A stretch of DNA of 31,053 nucleotides, from assembly GCA_002419365.1 (NCBI GenBank), contig DIGA01000106.1, positions 2,030 to 33,082 of the forward strand. Direction: 5' to 3'. The notes under the pieces are model-generated. The model ran no database searches, was not told where the DNA came from, and was given only the letters and a program-made list of their open reading frames with translations. Positions 1 through 8,783 of this stretch are shown one piece after another. Source of the stretch: Mageeibacillus sp. UBA5734. Lineage in GTDB: Bacteria; Bacillota; Clostridia; Saccharofermentanales; UBA5734. The position numbers and the translations under genes were made by a program. The stretch's first letter is position 1; each line of letters opens with the position of its first letter.

Positions 1-78
1 ATATGCAACAGATGGATGGAAGGGACGATAGAACTGTCAAATTGTAAAAAATAATAACAAAAAACTTTCTTGAACGGC

Positions 79-107
79 TTGTAAATCGAAAAAGCAGGCG
101 ATATTAT
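79..107 (+). promoter_or_regulatory. Promoter of the LacI-family repressor gene
   Basis: A -35 element TTGTAA (79–84) and a -10 element TATTAT (102–107) are separated by 17 bp. The predicted transcription start falls around 113–115, at the edge of the palindromic operator at 115–130. This suggests that the repressor controls its own synthesis. The call rests on sequence similarity to the sigma-A consensus only. Confidence 0.6.
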
Positions 108-114
108 AAGAGTA

Positions 115-130
115 GGTTCAACGTTAAACC
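115..130. promoter_or_regulatory. LacI-family operator, copy 1
   Basis: GGTTCAACGTTAAACC is a 16-bp palindrome with a single mismatched pair and the central CG typical of LacI-family operators. A perfect version stands at 1223–1238, in front of the transporter genes. The position at the predicted start of transcription of the repressor gene fits autorepression. Confidence 0.8.
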
Positions 131-180
131 AAACGACACTCATCCATGTGAAACTATTTTTCAGGAAATGAGCCAGCACC

Positions 181-1203
181 ATGAAAAAGATCACCATCAA
201 GGATATTGCATCAGAGGCAGGGGTGACGCCGACAACGGTATCCTATGTCCTGAATGGCCGCCTGAACAAAGTTTCAGCCCAGACGGTTGAGCGGATTCGG
301 GAGGTCATGCGCGAGCTGAATTACGTCCCGAACTACAGCGCCAGGACCTTGGTGAAAAACGAATCGAAACTGATCGCGTTCTTTGTACCATACAATGAGC
401 GTCGGCAGGACGGCCTGTTGGCGAATCCTTTTTACAGCCAGATCATCAGCGGCATTGAGGAAGTCTGCCGCAAAAGAGGTTTTCACCTGATCGTTTCAGG
501 CATCGACAAGCAAGAAGATTATTCGGACATCTCGACCCAGCGCAATCTGGATGGCATCGTTCTATTGGGTGTTTTGGATGAGAAGCTGCTGGCTGAGCTG
601 GAGCATTTGAATATTCCGATCATCCTGATCGACAGCTACATCAAGGGTTCCAACATGTGCGTCATCGGCATTGACGATGAACAAGGTGGTTACCTCGCCA
701 CTCGCCACCTGATCGAACATGGGCATCGCCGGATTGCTATCGTGAACGGTGAACTGATTGCCAATGGCGTTACAGAGCGGAGATTTCGCGGATATGAACG
801 TGCCATGCGGGAAGAGGGCCTCTTCCGGCAAGATCTCGTCTACAGTGGCAGCGTCAACTTCGACTACGGCTATGAGGCCGGTCGATCGATTTTAGAAAAA
901 AATCCGGATATCACGGCCGTTTTTGCCACGGCCGATATCCTGGCCTTTGGCATTGTCAAATCCGTTTACGATTCAGGGCGCACAGTTCCGGCTGATCTAT
1001 CGATTGTCGGATTTGACGATGTCATTTTTGCCTCCATGATGCAAGCACCTTTGACAACCATCCGGCAGGACATTTACCGGAAAGGGAGTCTGGCAACAGA
1101 GATTTTGCTGGACCAGATCCAGGGCAAGAGCAAGGAATGCCATGAAGAGATCATTTTGCCAGTTCAGTTGGTGGAGCGGAGTTCTGTGCGCCAACGGATG
1201 TAA
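181..1203 (+). CDS. LacI-family transcriptional repressor of the sugar operon
   Basis: A 340-residue DNA-binding repressor of normal LacI/GalR length. Residues 3–50 form the N-terminal helix-turn-helix (ITIKDIASEAGVTPTTVSYVLNG) followed by the hinge helix region. Residues 60–335 form the periplasmic-binding-protein-like sugar-sensing domain, with the usual IVGFDD segment near residue 275. It stands immediately upstream of a sugar importer and glycoside-processing genes, and two matching palindromes (115–130, 1223–1238) flank it. It therefore very likely represses itself and the downstream operon until a sugar or breakdown product binds. The inducer cannot be read from the sequence. The ATG at 181 is used because the HTH begins at once after it, although the SD before it is weak. 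Confidence 0.95.
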   Translation: MKKITIKDIASEAGVTPTTVSYVLNGRLNKVSAQTVERIREVMRELNYVPNYSARTLVKNESKLIAFFVPYNERRQDGLLANPFYSQIISGIEEVCRKRGFHLIVSGIDKQEDYSDISTQRNLDGIVLLGVLDEKLLAELEHLNIPIILIDSYIKGSNMCVIGIDDEQGGYLATRHLIEHGHRRIAIVNGELIANGVTERRFRGYERAMREEGLFRQDLVYSGSVNFDYGYEAGRSILEKNPDITAVFATADILAFGIVKSVYDSGRTVPADLSIVGFDDVIFASMMQAPLTTIRQDIYRKGSLATEILLDQIQGKSKECHEEIILPVQLVERSSVRQRM

Positions 1204-1216
1204 GATGTAAAAAAAT

Positions 1217-1244
1217 TTGCTGGGTTTAACGTTAAACCTAATTC
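1217..1244 (+). promoter_or_regulatory. Promoter with embedded LacI operator (copy 2) for the sugar operon
   Basis: The perfect 16-bp palindrome GGTTTAACGTTAAACC (1223–1238) lies between a weak -35 TTGCTG (1217–1222) and a weak -10 TAATTC (1239–1244), spaced by 16 bp. Binding of the repressor here would block RNA polymerase directly. The palindrome is plain in the sequence. The promoter elements are less certain. Confidence 0.7.
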
Positions 1245-1293
1245 AGTGATCGAGCATTCCGATCAACAGGTTTAAAGGAAAGCAGGTGTGAAA

Positions 1294-2178
1294 ATGAAAA
1301 GAAAAAGAGGCGGGGATCTGGGGACTGTGGCATTCCTGCTGGCCCCAAGTCTGGCGGGACTGGTGCTGTTCAATCTGGTCCCGATGGCATACTCCATCTA
1401 CATCAGCCTGACGGACTGGGATGGCGTCAGCAAAACGCCCCAGTTCATCGGCTTGAAGAATTTCATCCAGGTGTTCAGGGAAGAATTGTCTAGAAACTCA
1501 TTTCTGACGACTTTCAAGTTCATCGCGATGTATGTGCCGGTCGCCTTGGTCCTGGGCCTGTTGCTAGCTCTGATGATTCATTCCGTCAGCCGTGGCAAGC
1601 AGCTGTATCGAGCGGCGATTTTTATCCCGGTCGTCATGTCCTGGATCACCGTTTCATTTATCTGGAAATGGATATACGATCCCTTCGGGCTGCTCAACTA
1701 TTTGCTGTCGATTTTCAATCTCAAAGGCCAGCTCTGGCTCGGTCATGAAGGCACGGCCCTGATTTCCATCGTCATTGCGACCGCCTGGAAGGATTTGGGT
1801 TTCATCGCGATCATTCTCCTGGCTGGGCTGGACAACATTCCTTCCAGCTATCTGGAGGCTGCCAGCATCGACGGTGCCAACGCCTTGAACCGGTTTTTCC
1901 AGGTGACCTTGCCCATGCTGACCCCCTCGCTGTTCTTTGTAATGGTCCTGTCGCTGATCAACAACTTCCAAGTCTTTGACCAGATCTACATCATGACGGC
2001 TGGCGGTCCCTTGAATTCAACCCGGACGGTCGTAATCGAGATTTTCGAAAATGCCTTCAGCTTCAACCGGATGGGATTTGCATCCGCGCAGGCGTTGACC
2101 CTGTTCCTGGTCATTCTCATTGTCACCGGGTTGCAAAACTGGATCCAGAAAAGGTGGGTTGTCTATGAAACCGAATAA
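1294..2178 (+). CDS. Carbohydrate ABC transporter permease (MalF/UgpA type)
   Basis: A 294-residue inner-membrane permease of the binding-protein-dependent transport family, with about six hydrophobic segments starting near residue 13. The cytoplasmic EAA loop that docks the ATPase is visible (EAASIDGANALNRFF..LP, about residues 189–210). A GTG at 1288 is also in frame. The ATG at 1294 is preferred because AGGTG at 1284–1288 is then well spaced. The gene overlaps the next permease by 14 nt, so the two are probably translationally coupled and form a heterodimer. Its operator suggests control by the LacI protein upstream. The transported sugar is unknown. The glycosidases downstream point to an oligosaccharide. 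Confidence 0.93.
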   Translation: MKRKRGGDLGTVAFLLAPSLAGLVLFNLVPMAYSIYISLTDWDGVSKTPQFIGLKNFIQVFREELSRNSFLTTFKFIAMYVPVALVLGLLLALMIHSVSRGKQLYRAAIFIPVVMSWITVSFIWKWIYDPFGLLNYLLSIFNLKGQLWLGHEGTALISIVIATAWKDLGFIAIILLAGLDNIPSSYLEAASIDGANALNRFFQVTLPMLTPSLFFVMVLSLINNFQVFDQIYIMTAGGPLNSTRTVVIEIFENAFSFNRMGFASAQALTLFLVILIVTGLQNWIQKRWVVYETE

Positions 2179-2998
2179 TGATATCAATTGGTTGCGCATT
2201 GCACGGCATGCCTTACTGATTGTGTTTGTGGCTTCGACGCTGTTTCCGCTGCTCTGGATGGCTTCTGGTGCATTCAAGACCTACAGGGAAGTGCTGCAAA
2301 TGCCACCGAACCTGATCCCGGCCCAGTTCAACCTCGACAACTTCATTGAACTGCGCAATTACTTCAAAGTGGAGATTTTCCTGGCTAACAGCGTCATAGT
2401 CGCGGTTGCGACGGTTGTTCTGCAGATCCTGGTCAGCATCATGGCAGCCTTCGCCTTTGCCAAGTTCAATTTCCGTGGCAAGCAAATCCTGTTTCTGATT
2501 TATCTGGCCGCGATGATGATTCCTTTCCAGATCTACATGATCACCTTGTTCCGGATTTTCGTTGGGCTTCACTTGAAGGATACATTGACTGCGGTCATCT
2601 TGCCGGGCACGTTCAGCATGTTTTCAATCTTCCTGGCCCGCCAGCACATCCTGGGCATCCCTGATTCTTATGTTGAGGCAGCCTTGATTGATGGCGCTTC
2701 CTACCCCCGCATCTTACGCAGCATCATCGTTCCGATGTGCAAATCCGTCATCGCCACCATTGCCGTCATGGCGTTCATGAATTCCTGGAACCAGTTCATC
2801 TGGCCGCTGATCATTCTCGACAGCACCAGCAAGATGACCTTGCCGCTCGGACTGGCCCGGGTGCACGGCCGGTTCAGGACGGAGTACAACTTGCTGATGA
2901 CCGGCAACCTGATCATGTTTGTACCGATTTTCAGCTTGTACCTGTTTGCCCAGAAGTATTTCGTCAGGAGTCTGGCGCTTTCAGGACTGAAAGCTTAG
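2165..2998 (+). CDS. Carbohydrate ABC transporter permease (MalG/UgpE type)
   Basis: A 277-residue membrane permease, the second half of the importer channel. It has about six membrane segments and the EAA motif EAALIDGASYPRIL..IVP near residues 170–192. The ATG at 2165 is used because AAAGGTGGG lies just upstream and the protein then begins with a typical short cytoplasmic tail before the first membrane segment (residues 14–34). The start lies inside the end of the preceding permease gene. No ATPase of the MalK/MsmX type (about 370 residues with a TOBE domain) is found in the window, so this importer probably borrows one encoded elsewhere, as is known for many Gram-positive sugar importers. 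Confidence 0.93.
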   Translation: MKPNNDINWLRIARHALLIVFVASTLFPLLWMASGAFKTYREVLQMPPNLIPAQFNLDNFIELRNYFKVEIFLANSVIVAVATVVLQILVSIMAAFAFAKFNFRGKQILFLIYLAAMMIPFQIYMITLFRIFVGLHLKDTLTAVILPGTFSMFSIFLARQHILGIPDSYVEAALIDGASYPRILRSIIVPMCKSVIATIAVMAFMNSWNQFIWPLIILDSTSKMTLPLGLARVHGRFRTEYNLLMTGNLIMFVPIFSLYLFAQKYFVRSLALSGLKA

Positions 2999-3026
2999 AC
3001 ACCCCAGTATGGAGGATCTGTTACCT

Positions 3027-3058
3027 GGTGGCAAGAATGGAGGCCTCTTCCTGCCGCC
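3027..3058 (+). promoter_or_regulatory. Intercistronic hairpin before the binding-protein gene
   Basis: GGTGGCA (3027–3033) can pair with TGCCGCC (3052–3058), with one G·U pair, in the 174-nt gap between the second permease and the binding protein. There is no T-run, so it is not a classical terminator. Such hairpins can stabilise parts of transporter mRNAs and raise binding-protein levels. That role is an inference here. Confidence 0.35.
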
Positions 3059-3172
3059 AGCAGACATGAACCGGATAAAGTCCTTGCATTCCCAATTTTT
3101 AACGAAGCTATTTTGTCTGATGAAAACGGCTGCTTAATCCAATCAGCAGCAAACATGAAGGAGGAAATCCCA

Positions 3173-4522
3173 ATGTTCAAGAAATTCATCGCCCTGTTCC
3201 TGGTTGTGATGCTGGCACTGTCCTTGCTGACCGCCTGCGGACAAACCACTGCGAACACGTCTGGAAATCCGGAAACATCCGCAAGCAGTGCGGGTGATCA
3301 GCCTGAAACCAGCCAGCCCGCTTCACAAGAACCGGTCACCATCAAATATTACCGCTTCAACGGTGCCAACGGCCATGAACAGGATCTCCAGGTCCTGATG
3401 GATGATTTTGAAAAGAAGAATCCCGGGATCACGGTGGAAATGGAAATCTATTCCTGGAATGACTATTTCACGAAGCTGAAAACAGTCCTTAATGCCGGTG
3501 ACACGATCGATGTCTTTGAAACCAACTATGAAAATTTCTACACCTATGCCATGAATGACATTTTGCTCAATCTCGACCCTCTGGTTACTGCTGATCCTGA
3601 GTTCAAACCCGAGATGATCAAGAAAGGTGCCTACGACAGTTACACATACAACGATCAGCTGTACGGCTTGTGCACGGATTTCAGCGGCGTGCTGATGTAC
3701 TACAACAAGGACCTGTTCGATGCCAAGGGTGTCGACTATCCGACCGCTGACTGGACTTGGCAGGACGAGCTGGCTGCAGCTCAGAAACTTTCGGATCCTG
3801 CCAATGATGTCTGGGGAACCATGGCGCCCTATCAGGCGTATGAATTCTACAAGACCATTGCTCAGAATGGTGGAAGCGTCTGGAGTGCCGATAACAAGAC
3901 CTGCACGATCAACAGCAAGGAAGTTGTCGACGCGGTCCAGTGGATGATCGACAAATCCATCAAATACCAAGTCCAGCCTGACCTATTCTCGCCCTACTTC
4001 AAGACCCCTGATTACGATACAAAAGCGTTCCAGCAGGGCAAGATTGCGATGATCCGCGGCGGCTCCTGGAAAATGGAAGAAAATCTCAAAGAATGCCCCT
4101 TTGCTTTTGACGTCGTGGTTGAGCCCGGAAATACGGCCAAAGCCCATAACTTCTTTTCCAATGCCAATGTGATCACCAAAACTTCGAAAAATCCTGAAGC
4201 GGCCTGGAAGCTCCTCAAATACTTATCTACAGACAATTTCAGTGTCTACATGCATTTGAACACACTGGGTGCGCTGCCAGTTGTCAATGACGAAAGCATC
4301 TTAAAACCCTTCACTGAAAAAACACCTCCGGAAAACCGGGAAGCCGTCCTGGACATCGCCACCTATGCGGTCAATGTCCCGCTGGGGCCGATCCCGGACA
4401 AATGGGGCCAGGTGTCCAAGATTATTGGTGACCAGCTCGACAAGGCTGCAGCCGGCAAGATGTCCGTCCAGCAGGCCATGGACGAAGCCAAAGTGGCCAT
4501 CGAAGCATTGATTGAATCTTAA
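3173..4522 (+). CDS. Extracellular sugar-binding lipoprotein of the ABC importer
   Basis: A 449-residue family-1 solute-binding protein. It starts with a lipoprotein signal peptide (MFKKFIALFLVVMLAL) and a lipobox LTAC, with Cys22 as the lipid-anchored residue. A Ser/Thr/Gln-rich linker follows (about 23–50). The mature fold begins near TIKYYRF and contains the typical segments TVEMEIYSWNDYFTKL, YNKDLFDAKGV and KIAMIRGGSW. It sits on the outer face of the membrane and delivers the sugar to the two permeases upstream. The ATG at 3173 is chosen because AAGGAGG (3158–3164) is ideally spaced and the signal peptide starts there. Unusually, it follows the permeases instead of preceding them. Confidence 0.95.
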   Translation: MFKKFIALFLVVMLALSLLTACGQTTANTSGNPETSASSAGDQPETSQPASQEPVTIKYYRFNGANGHEQDLQVLMDDFEKKNPGITVEMEIYSWNDYFTKLKTVLNAGDTIDVFETNYENFYTYAMNDILLNLDPLVTADPEFKPEMIKKGAYDSYTYNDQLYGLCTDFSGVLMYYNKDLFDAKGVDYPTADWTWQDELAAAQKLSDPANDVWGTMAPYQAYEFYKTIAQNGGSVWSADNKTCTINSKEVVDAVQWMIDKSIKYQVQPDLFSPYFKTPDYDTKAFQQGKIAMIRGGSWKMEENLKECPFAFDVVVEPGNTAKAHNFFSNANVITKTSKNPEAAWKLLKYLSTDNFSVYMHLNTLGALPVVNDESILKPFTEKTPPENREAVLDIATYAVNVPLGPIPDKWGQVSKIIGDQLDKAAAGKMSVQQAMDEAKVAIEALIES

Positions 4523-4617
4523 GCAAATCTCACCACTCTTGAAACAATGAAGACCAGGCCAGTGAGGTGTGGACAAATTGCCAAGCCTCACTGGCATCCC
4601 GGAAAGGCGGAATCATC

Positions 4618-6435
4618 GTGTCGGAAAAATACTGGCCGACAGGCAATGAATGGGTTGCCATCCCCACCTTGCGTGCGTCGGATGCAGCCATCGAATCCCT
4701 GAATTTCCTGCATATGGGCCTCAAAGGTCTGGTGGAGGTCTGTGGCGAAACCGGACAGGCTCCTTTGCTCCAGCCGATCATTCGCAGCCAGGGCTGTGAC
4801 TTGGATCTTGGGCCATTGACTTGGCGGCGGACCAGTTACTGGATTCCAGCCTGGAGTGGCCAGACAAACGACCTCTTTTGCGAAGGCCTGGTTCTTGCAC
4901 CGATCGGCGAACGCGGATTTGCCGTGCGGCTGCAAATAGAAAATCTCTCGGCGACGGGTCTGGAGCTGCAAGTGGGCACGCAGGGAGTCTGGCACCAGAC
5001 CCTGCAGACGATTAATGAAAGCAAACCGCTGCGAGGCCAGGCGATTGTCACGGAAAGCGCTTGGAATCAAGGCATTGCATTCGAATATGCAGGAACTCAG
5101 GCCTTGTTTGCGTTTGCGCCGATGTTTGACCAGCAGCCGGACATACTGGAGGTTTCCCAGATCGGGCAACACGTCCACTATACATTCCTGAAAAATCTGA
5201 CAATCCAGCCGGGTATGAAACAGACGGTCATCCAGTACTGGGGCCTGGGCTATGAGGAAGTATCTGCAGTCACGGCAGCCAAGGAAATGCTCCGGCATGG
5301 GTTTGAAACCCTCTACCAGCGTTCGATCGACTGGCTGAACCAGCGGGTGCAAAAATCCCGCTATGCACCGGTCAACTCTTTGATGAACACCAATTTGTTT
5401 TTCAACTTGTTTTATGCCTCTGGCCTGACTCTGGACACAGAAGAAAGGGTTCTGGTCACGTCGCGCAGTCCCCGCTACTACGTCAGTGCTGCCTACTGGG
5501 ACCGGGACAGTCTGCTCTGGAGCTTCCCGTCGATGCTTCTGGCCGATGCTGAAATGGCCAGAGAAGCCCTGGATTATGTCTTTACCCGGCAAATCCGGAA
5601 TGTGGGCATTCACAGTCGCTTCATCGATGGCACCGTACTCGAACCGGGTTTTGAACTGGATGAGCTCTGTGCGCCCCTTCTCGCCCTGGACCGTTACATC
5701 CGGTCCAGCAAGGATCGGAAGATCCTGAAAGATGCTCGCTATGCAAACGGCATTGCGAAAATTTCCCGTGAATTGACCCGGTGGAGACATGCACGACTGG
5801 GACTTTACGAGACCTTTTTACAGCCGACGGATGACGAAATCGTCCATCCATTCCTGACCTACAACAATGTCCTGGTCTGGAAAACCATGCAAATCCTGGC
5901 CGATTATTCAGTGGATCTGCCTGATTTCCTGCCTCAGGGCTACGAACATTACCTTGCTGAAGCCAGCCATGTGGCCGCAGCGATCCGCCAACACTGTGTC
6001 AAATCCTATCAGGGGCGCGAGATTTTTGCCTGGTCCATTGACGCTACTGGCAACTGGAATGTGTATGACGAACCACCGGGAAGTTTGTTGCTGTTGCCAT
6101 ACCTCGGATTTTGCGAGCCGGGTGATCCTGTTTACCTGAATACGGTCGACGTCATCCGTGATCCGGGCTATGAATACTCCTTTCATGGCTGCATATTTGC
6201 CGAAATCGGCTGCAGCCATGCCCCGCATCCCTGGGTTCTGAGCATGGCCAACAGCCTGCTCAGCGGCAGGATAGAAGAATTTGTCAATTACTTGCCCGAC
6301 TTGAAAATGGACAATGGAATTGCCTGTGAGAGTGTCGATGAACACACCGGCGAATCGGTCACAGGGGATGCGTTTGCGACCTGTGCCGGATTCCTGGTCT
6401 ATGCGATGGCTCAAGCATTTGGATTGGAAGCGTAA
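4618..6435 (+). CDS. GH125-like (alpha/alpha)6-barrel glycosidase
   Basis: A 605-residue cytoplasmic protein with no signal peptide. Residues 1–230 look like a beta-rich N-terminal domain. Residues 250–605 look like an (alpha/alpha)6 barrel. Three stretches resemble family GH125 (metal-independent exo-alpha-mannosidases): WDRDS with Asp295 and Asp297, GSLLLLPYLGFCEPGDPVY, and ACESVDEHTGES with Glu571 in the position of the catalytic base. GH125 enzymes are usually about 430 residues and lack such an N-terminal domain, so this could be a divergent branch or a related clan. The start is GTG 4618, behind GGAAAGGCGG; the family fit begins after it. The gene ends 2 nt before the GH65 gene, so both act in one pathway. 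The substrate is not readable from the sequence. Confidence 0.7.
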   Translation: MSEKYWPTGNEWVAIPTLRASDAAIESLNFLHMGLKGLVEVCGETGQAPLLQPIIRSQGCDLDLGPLTWRRTSYWIPAWSGQTNDLFCEGLVLAPIGERGFAVRLQIENLSATGLELQVGTQGVWHQTLQTINESKPLRGQAIVTESAWNQGIAFEYAGTQALFAFAPMFDQQPDILEVSQIGQHVHYTFLKNLTIQPGMKQTVIQYWGLGYEEVSAVTAAKEMLRHGFETLYQRSIDWLNQRVQKSRYAPVNSLMNTNLFFNLFYASGLTLDTEERVLVTSRSPRYYVSAAYWDRDSLLWSFPSMLLADAEMAREALDYVFTRQIRNVGIHSRFIDGTVLEPGFELDELCAPLLALDRYIRSSKDRKILKDARYANGIAKISRELTRWRHARLGLYETFLQPTDDEIVHPFLTYNNVLVWKTMQILADYSVDLPDFLPQGYEHYLAEASHVAAAIRQHCVKSYQGREIFAWSIDATGNWNVYDEPPGSLLLLPYLGFCEPGDPVYLNTVDVIRDPGYEYSFHGCIFAEIGCSHAPHPWVLSMANSLLSGRIEEFVNYLPDLKMDNGIACESVDEHTGESVTGDAFATCAGFLVYAMAQAFGLEA

Positions 6436-6437
6436 TC

Positions 6438-8732
6438 ATGGAAAATCAGATGGACTGGCAAATCAAGCGGAACGATTTCTCCCCGGAACGCAGGGAGTTC
6501 TACGAAAGCATCTTCTCACTGGGCAATGGCTACATGGGTGTGAGGGGTTTTCGGGAAGAAGAAGAACGCAAGCATGCTCATGAGCTCTGCGTCTATCTGG
6601 CAGGTGTGTTTGACTATTTCAACCCACGGCTGACCGACATGGTGAATACCCCCAATTTCTGGAAAACCCGGATTGTGGTCAATGGCCAGCGTCTGCATCA
6701 GGGCCTCAGGATCATCGATGAAGAACAAGTCCTGGACTTGAAACAAGGTGTTGTTTCGCGCCGGGCCAGGCTGGTTGCCGATTCGGGTGAAGAAACGCTC
6801 TTCGAGTCATCCAAGTTTTTAAGCCTCAGCAATATCCATCAGGCTGTCCTCTCCATCTCGCTGACACCGCTGAATTATGACGGCCAGATTGACATCGATA
6901 CAGGGATCGACACCGATGTCAGCAACCGGCTGGTCCAGGATGACCAGATGCTGGACGATGATGATATTCGTCATTTCCTGGTCGAAACATCCCGTCAGAC
7001 GCCTGCATCGGGACCGGTTTCCGTGCTGCTGGAAACCCGGGCTTCCAAAATCGCTTTGTGTGAAGGTTTCCTGGCCCGGGTCTATGAAGACGGGCGGGAA
7101 GTGGCGTCTGCGATGCAGCACGCCCAGGCGGGGCGCTATGTCCATCGTGCCTTCAGCCTGAAAGTTCGCCAGGGCCACCGCTATACCCTGGACAAGCGAA
7201 TCAGTGTCTGGACCAGCCGGGACATCGCTGCTGCTGAATTGACTGACCGTGTGCACCAGGAATTGATCCTGGCCGGTCAAAATGATCTGTCGGAACATTT
7301 CCGCGCGCATGCCGAAGAATGGTCCAGGAAGTGGACCGTTTCGGATATCCGGATCCAGGGTGATCCGGAAGCGCAGATTGCCCTGCGTTTCAACATTTAC
7401 CAATTGATCCAGACCTGTGCCGAGCACGATGACAAGGTCAATATCGGCGCCCGGGGGATCATGCACAGCCGCTACAAAGGCTGCTATTTCTGGGACACCG
7501 AGATCTTCATGCTCCCTTTCTACCTCCTGACCAATCCTGGTGCGGCCCGCAATCTGTTGTTGTACCGCTACCACACGCTGGACGGAGCGCGGCGCAACGC
7601 CAAGAATCAGAATGTGTCCGGCGCCCGGTATCCCTGGATGAGTGCCCTGGACGGACAGGAGCAGTGCGAAAGCTGGGATATTGGCTTGTCTGAGATCCAC
7701 ATCACGGCGGACATTGCCTATGCCGTCAACCAGTATTACGAAATCACAGGGGATCGCGATTTCATCCGGGATTATGGCCTGGAAATGCTGATTGAGACGG
7801 CTCGCTACTGGGCCAGCCGGTTCACCTGTGATACTCGGTCCGGCCAATACAACCTGCTGTTTGTCAAAGGACCCAATGAATACGGCGGGGTGACGCTGAA
7901 CAACACCTTTACGGTCCTGATGGCCATCCATAACCTGCAGAAAGCCCGTCACTGGATCAACGAGATTTCCAAGTCTGATCCTGACTTTTATGCCAGACTC
8001 TGCAACCGGCTGTCTTTTGACACGACGGAACTGGATATCTGGCAAGCCATTGAAAACCAGGCGGTGATTCCTTACCTGCCGGAAAAGAACCTCTACCTGG
8101 AGGATGAACTGTATCTGAAATCTGAGCCACTGGCGGTCAGACAGCTCAAAGAAGGGGACGTCCCGCTTTACAAAAAGATCTGCTTTGACCGGCTGCAGCG
8201 CTACCGGGTTCTCAAGCAGGCGGATGTGATCTTGCTCATGCTCCTGCTGCCGGATCGCTTCAGTCAACAGGAGATGGAGGCAGCCTGGCAGGAATACGAA
8301 CCGATCACAACCCACGATTCTTCACTGAGCTTTGGCACACATGCAGAAATGGCGGCGACCATTGGCCTCAGTCAAGCCGCACAAGATTATTTTGCCCGCA
8401 GTGTTGGCGTCGATCTTTACGACCGCATGGCCAATACCGGACGGGAAGGCCTGCACTTTGCCTCCATGGGAGCCAGCTGGCTTGCGGTTGTCAAAGGATT
8501 TGCCGGCATCCGGATTTCCAGCTGGCCGCTCGATCTCAGACCCTTCCTGCCACCGAACTGGCAGCAGCTCGAACTATGCTTCCAGGTGCAAGGCGAATGG
8601 ATCCGCCTGTGTGTCGATCACCAGACCATCCTACTGACGCGGCTCAGTGACAGCCCTCGCACGCTGGAATTCTCAGTGTGTGGGAAGCCGGTGACTTTGG
8701 TCAGCCAAGTCACCCAATCGATTGCCTATTGA
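6438..8732 (+). CDS. GH65 glycoside phosphorylase (kojibiose/nigerose/maltose phosphorylase type)
   Basis: A 764-residue cytoplasmic enzyme of normal GH65 length. It splits an alpha-glucosyl disaccharide with phosphate and inversion, giving beta-glucose 1-phosphate plus the remaining sugar. Visible landmarks are LGNGYMGVRG (28–37), the beta-sandwich domain (to about 270), YFWDTEIFMLP (350–360), KGPNEYGG with Glu481 as the presumed general acid, KQADVI, and THDSSLSFGTHAEMAA near the phosphate site. Most relatives I know read GPDE where this one has GPNE. The beta-phosphoglucomutase downstream supports beta-glucose 1-phosphate as product. The start lies 2 nt after the GH125-like gene, implying coupling. 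The acceptor specificity cannot be decided from sequence alone. Confidence 0.9.
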   Translation: MENQMDWQIKRNDFSPERREFYESIFSLGNGYMGVRGFREEEERKHAHELCVYLAGVFDYFNPRLTDMVNTPNFWKTRIVVNGQRLHQGLRIIDEEQVLDLKQGVVSRRARLVADSGEETLFESSKFLSLSNIHQAVLSISLTPLNYDGQIDIDTGIDTDVSNRLVQDDQMLDDDDIRHFLVETSRQTPASGPVSVLLETRASKIALCEGFLARVYEDGREVASAMQHAQAGRYVHRAFSLKVRQGHRYTLDKRISVWTSRDIAAAELTDRVHQELILAGQNDLSEHFRAHAEEWSRKWTVSDIRIQGDPEAQIALRFNIYQLIQTCAEHDDKVNIGARGIMHSRYKGCYFWDTEIFMLPFYLLTNPGAARNLLLYRYHTLDGARRNAKNQNVSGARYPWMSALDGQEQCESWDIGLSEIHITADIAYAVNQYYEITGDRDFIRDYGLEMLIETARYWASRFTCDTRSGQYNLLFVKGPNEYGGVTLNNTFTVLMAIHNLQKARHWINEISKSDPDFYARLCNRLSFDTTELDIWQAIENQAVIPYLPEKNLYLEDELYLKSEPLAVRQLKEGDVPLYKKICFDRLQRYRVLKQADVILLMLLLPDRFSQQEMEAAWQEYEPITTHDSSLSFGTHAEMAATIGLSQAAQDYFARSVGVDLYDRMANTGREGLHFASMGASWLAVVKGFAGIRISSWPLDLRPFLPPNWQQLELCFQVQGEWIRLCVDHQTILLTRLSDSPRTLEFSVCGKPVTLVSQVTQSIAY

Positions 8733-8783
8733 TCTTCAAGGTTTGTAAATGTATCTGCTTCAAGATGTTGGAGGCGTGCGAGC

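Noticed and set aside
6819..8315. 498-codon frame on the - strand within the GH65 gene, with similar long antisense frames at 4588–5790 and 11088–12602
   Set aside because: All are mirror frames of well-supported glycosidase genes, with no SD, no domain pattern and no conserved motif.
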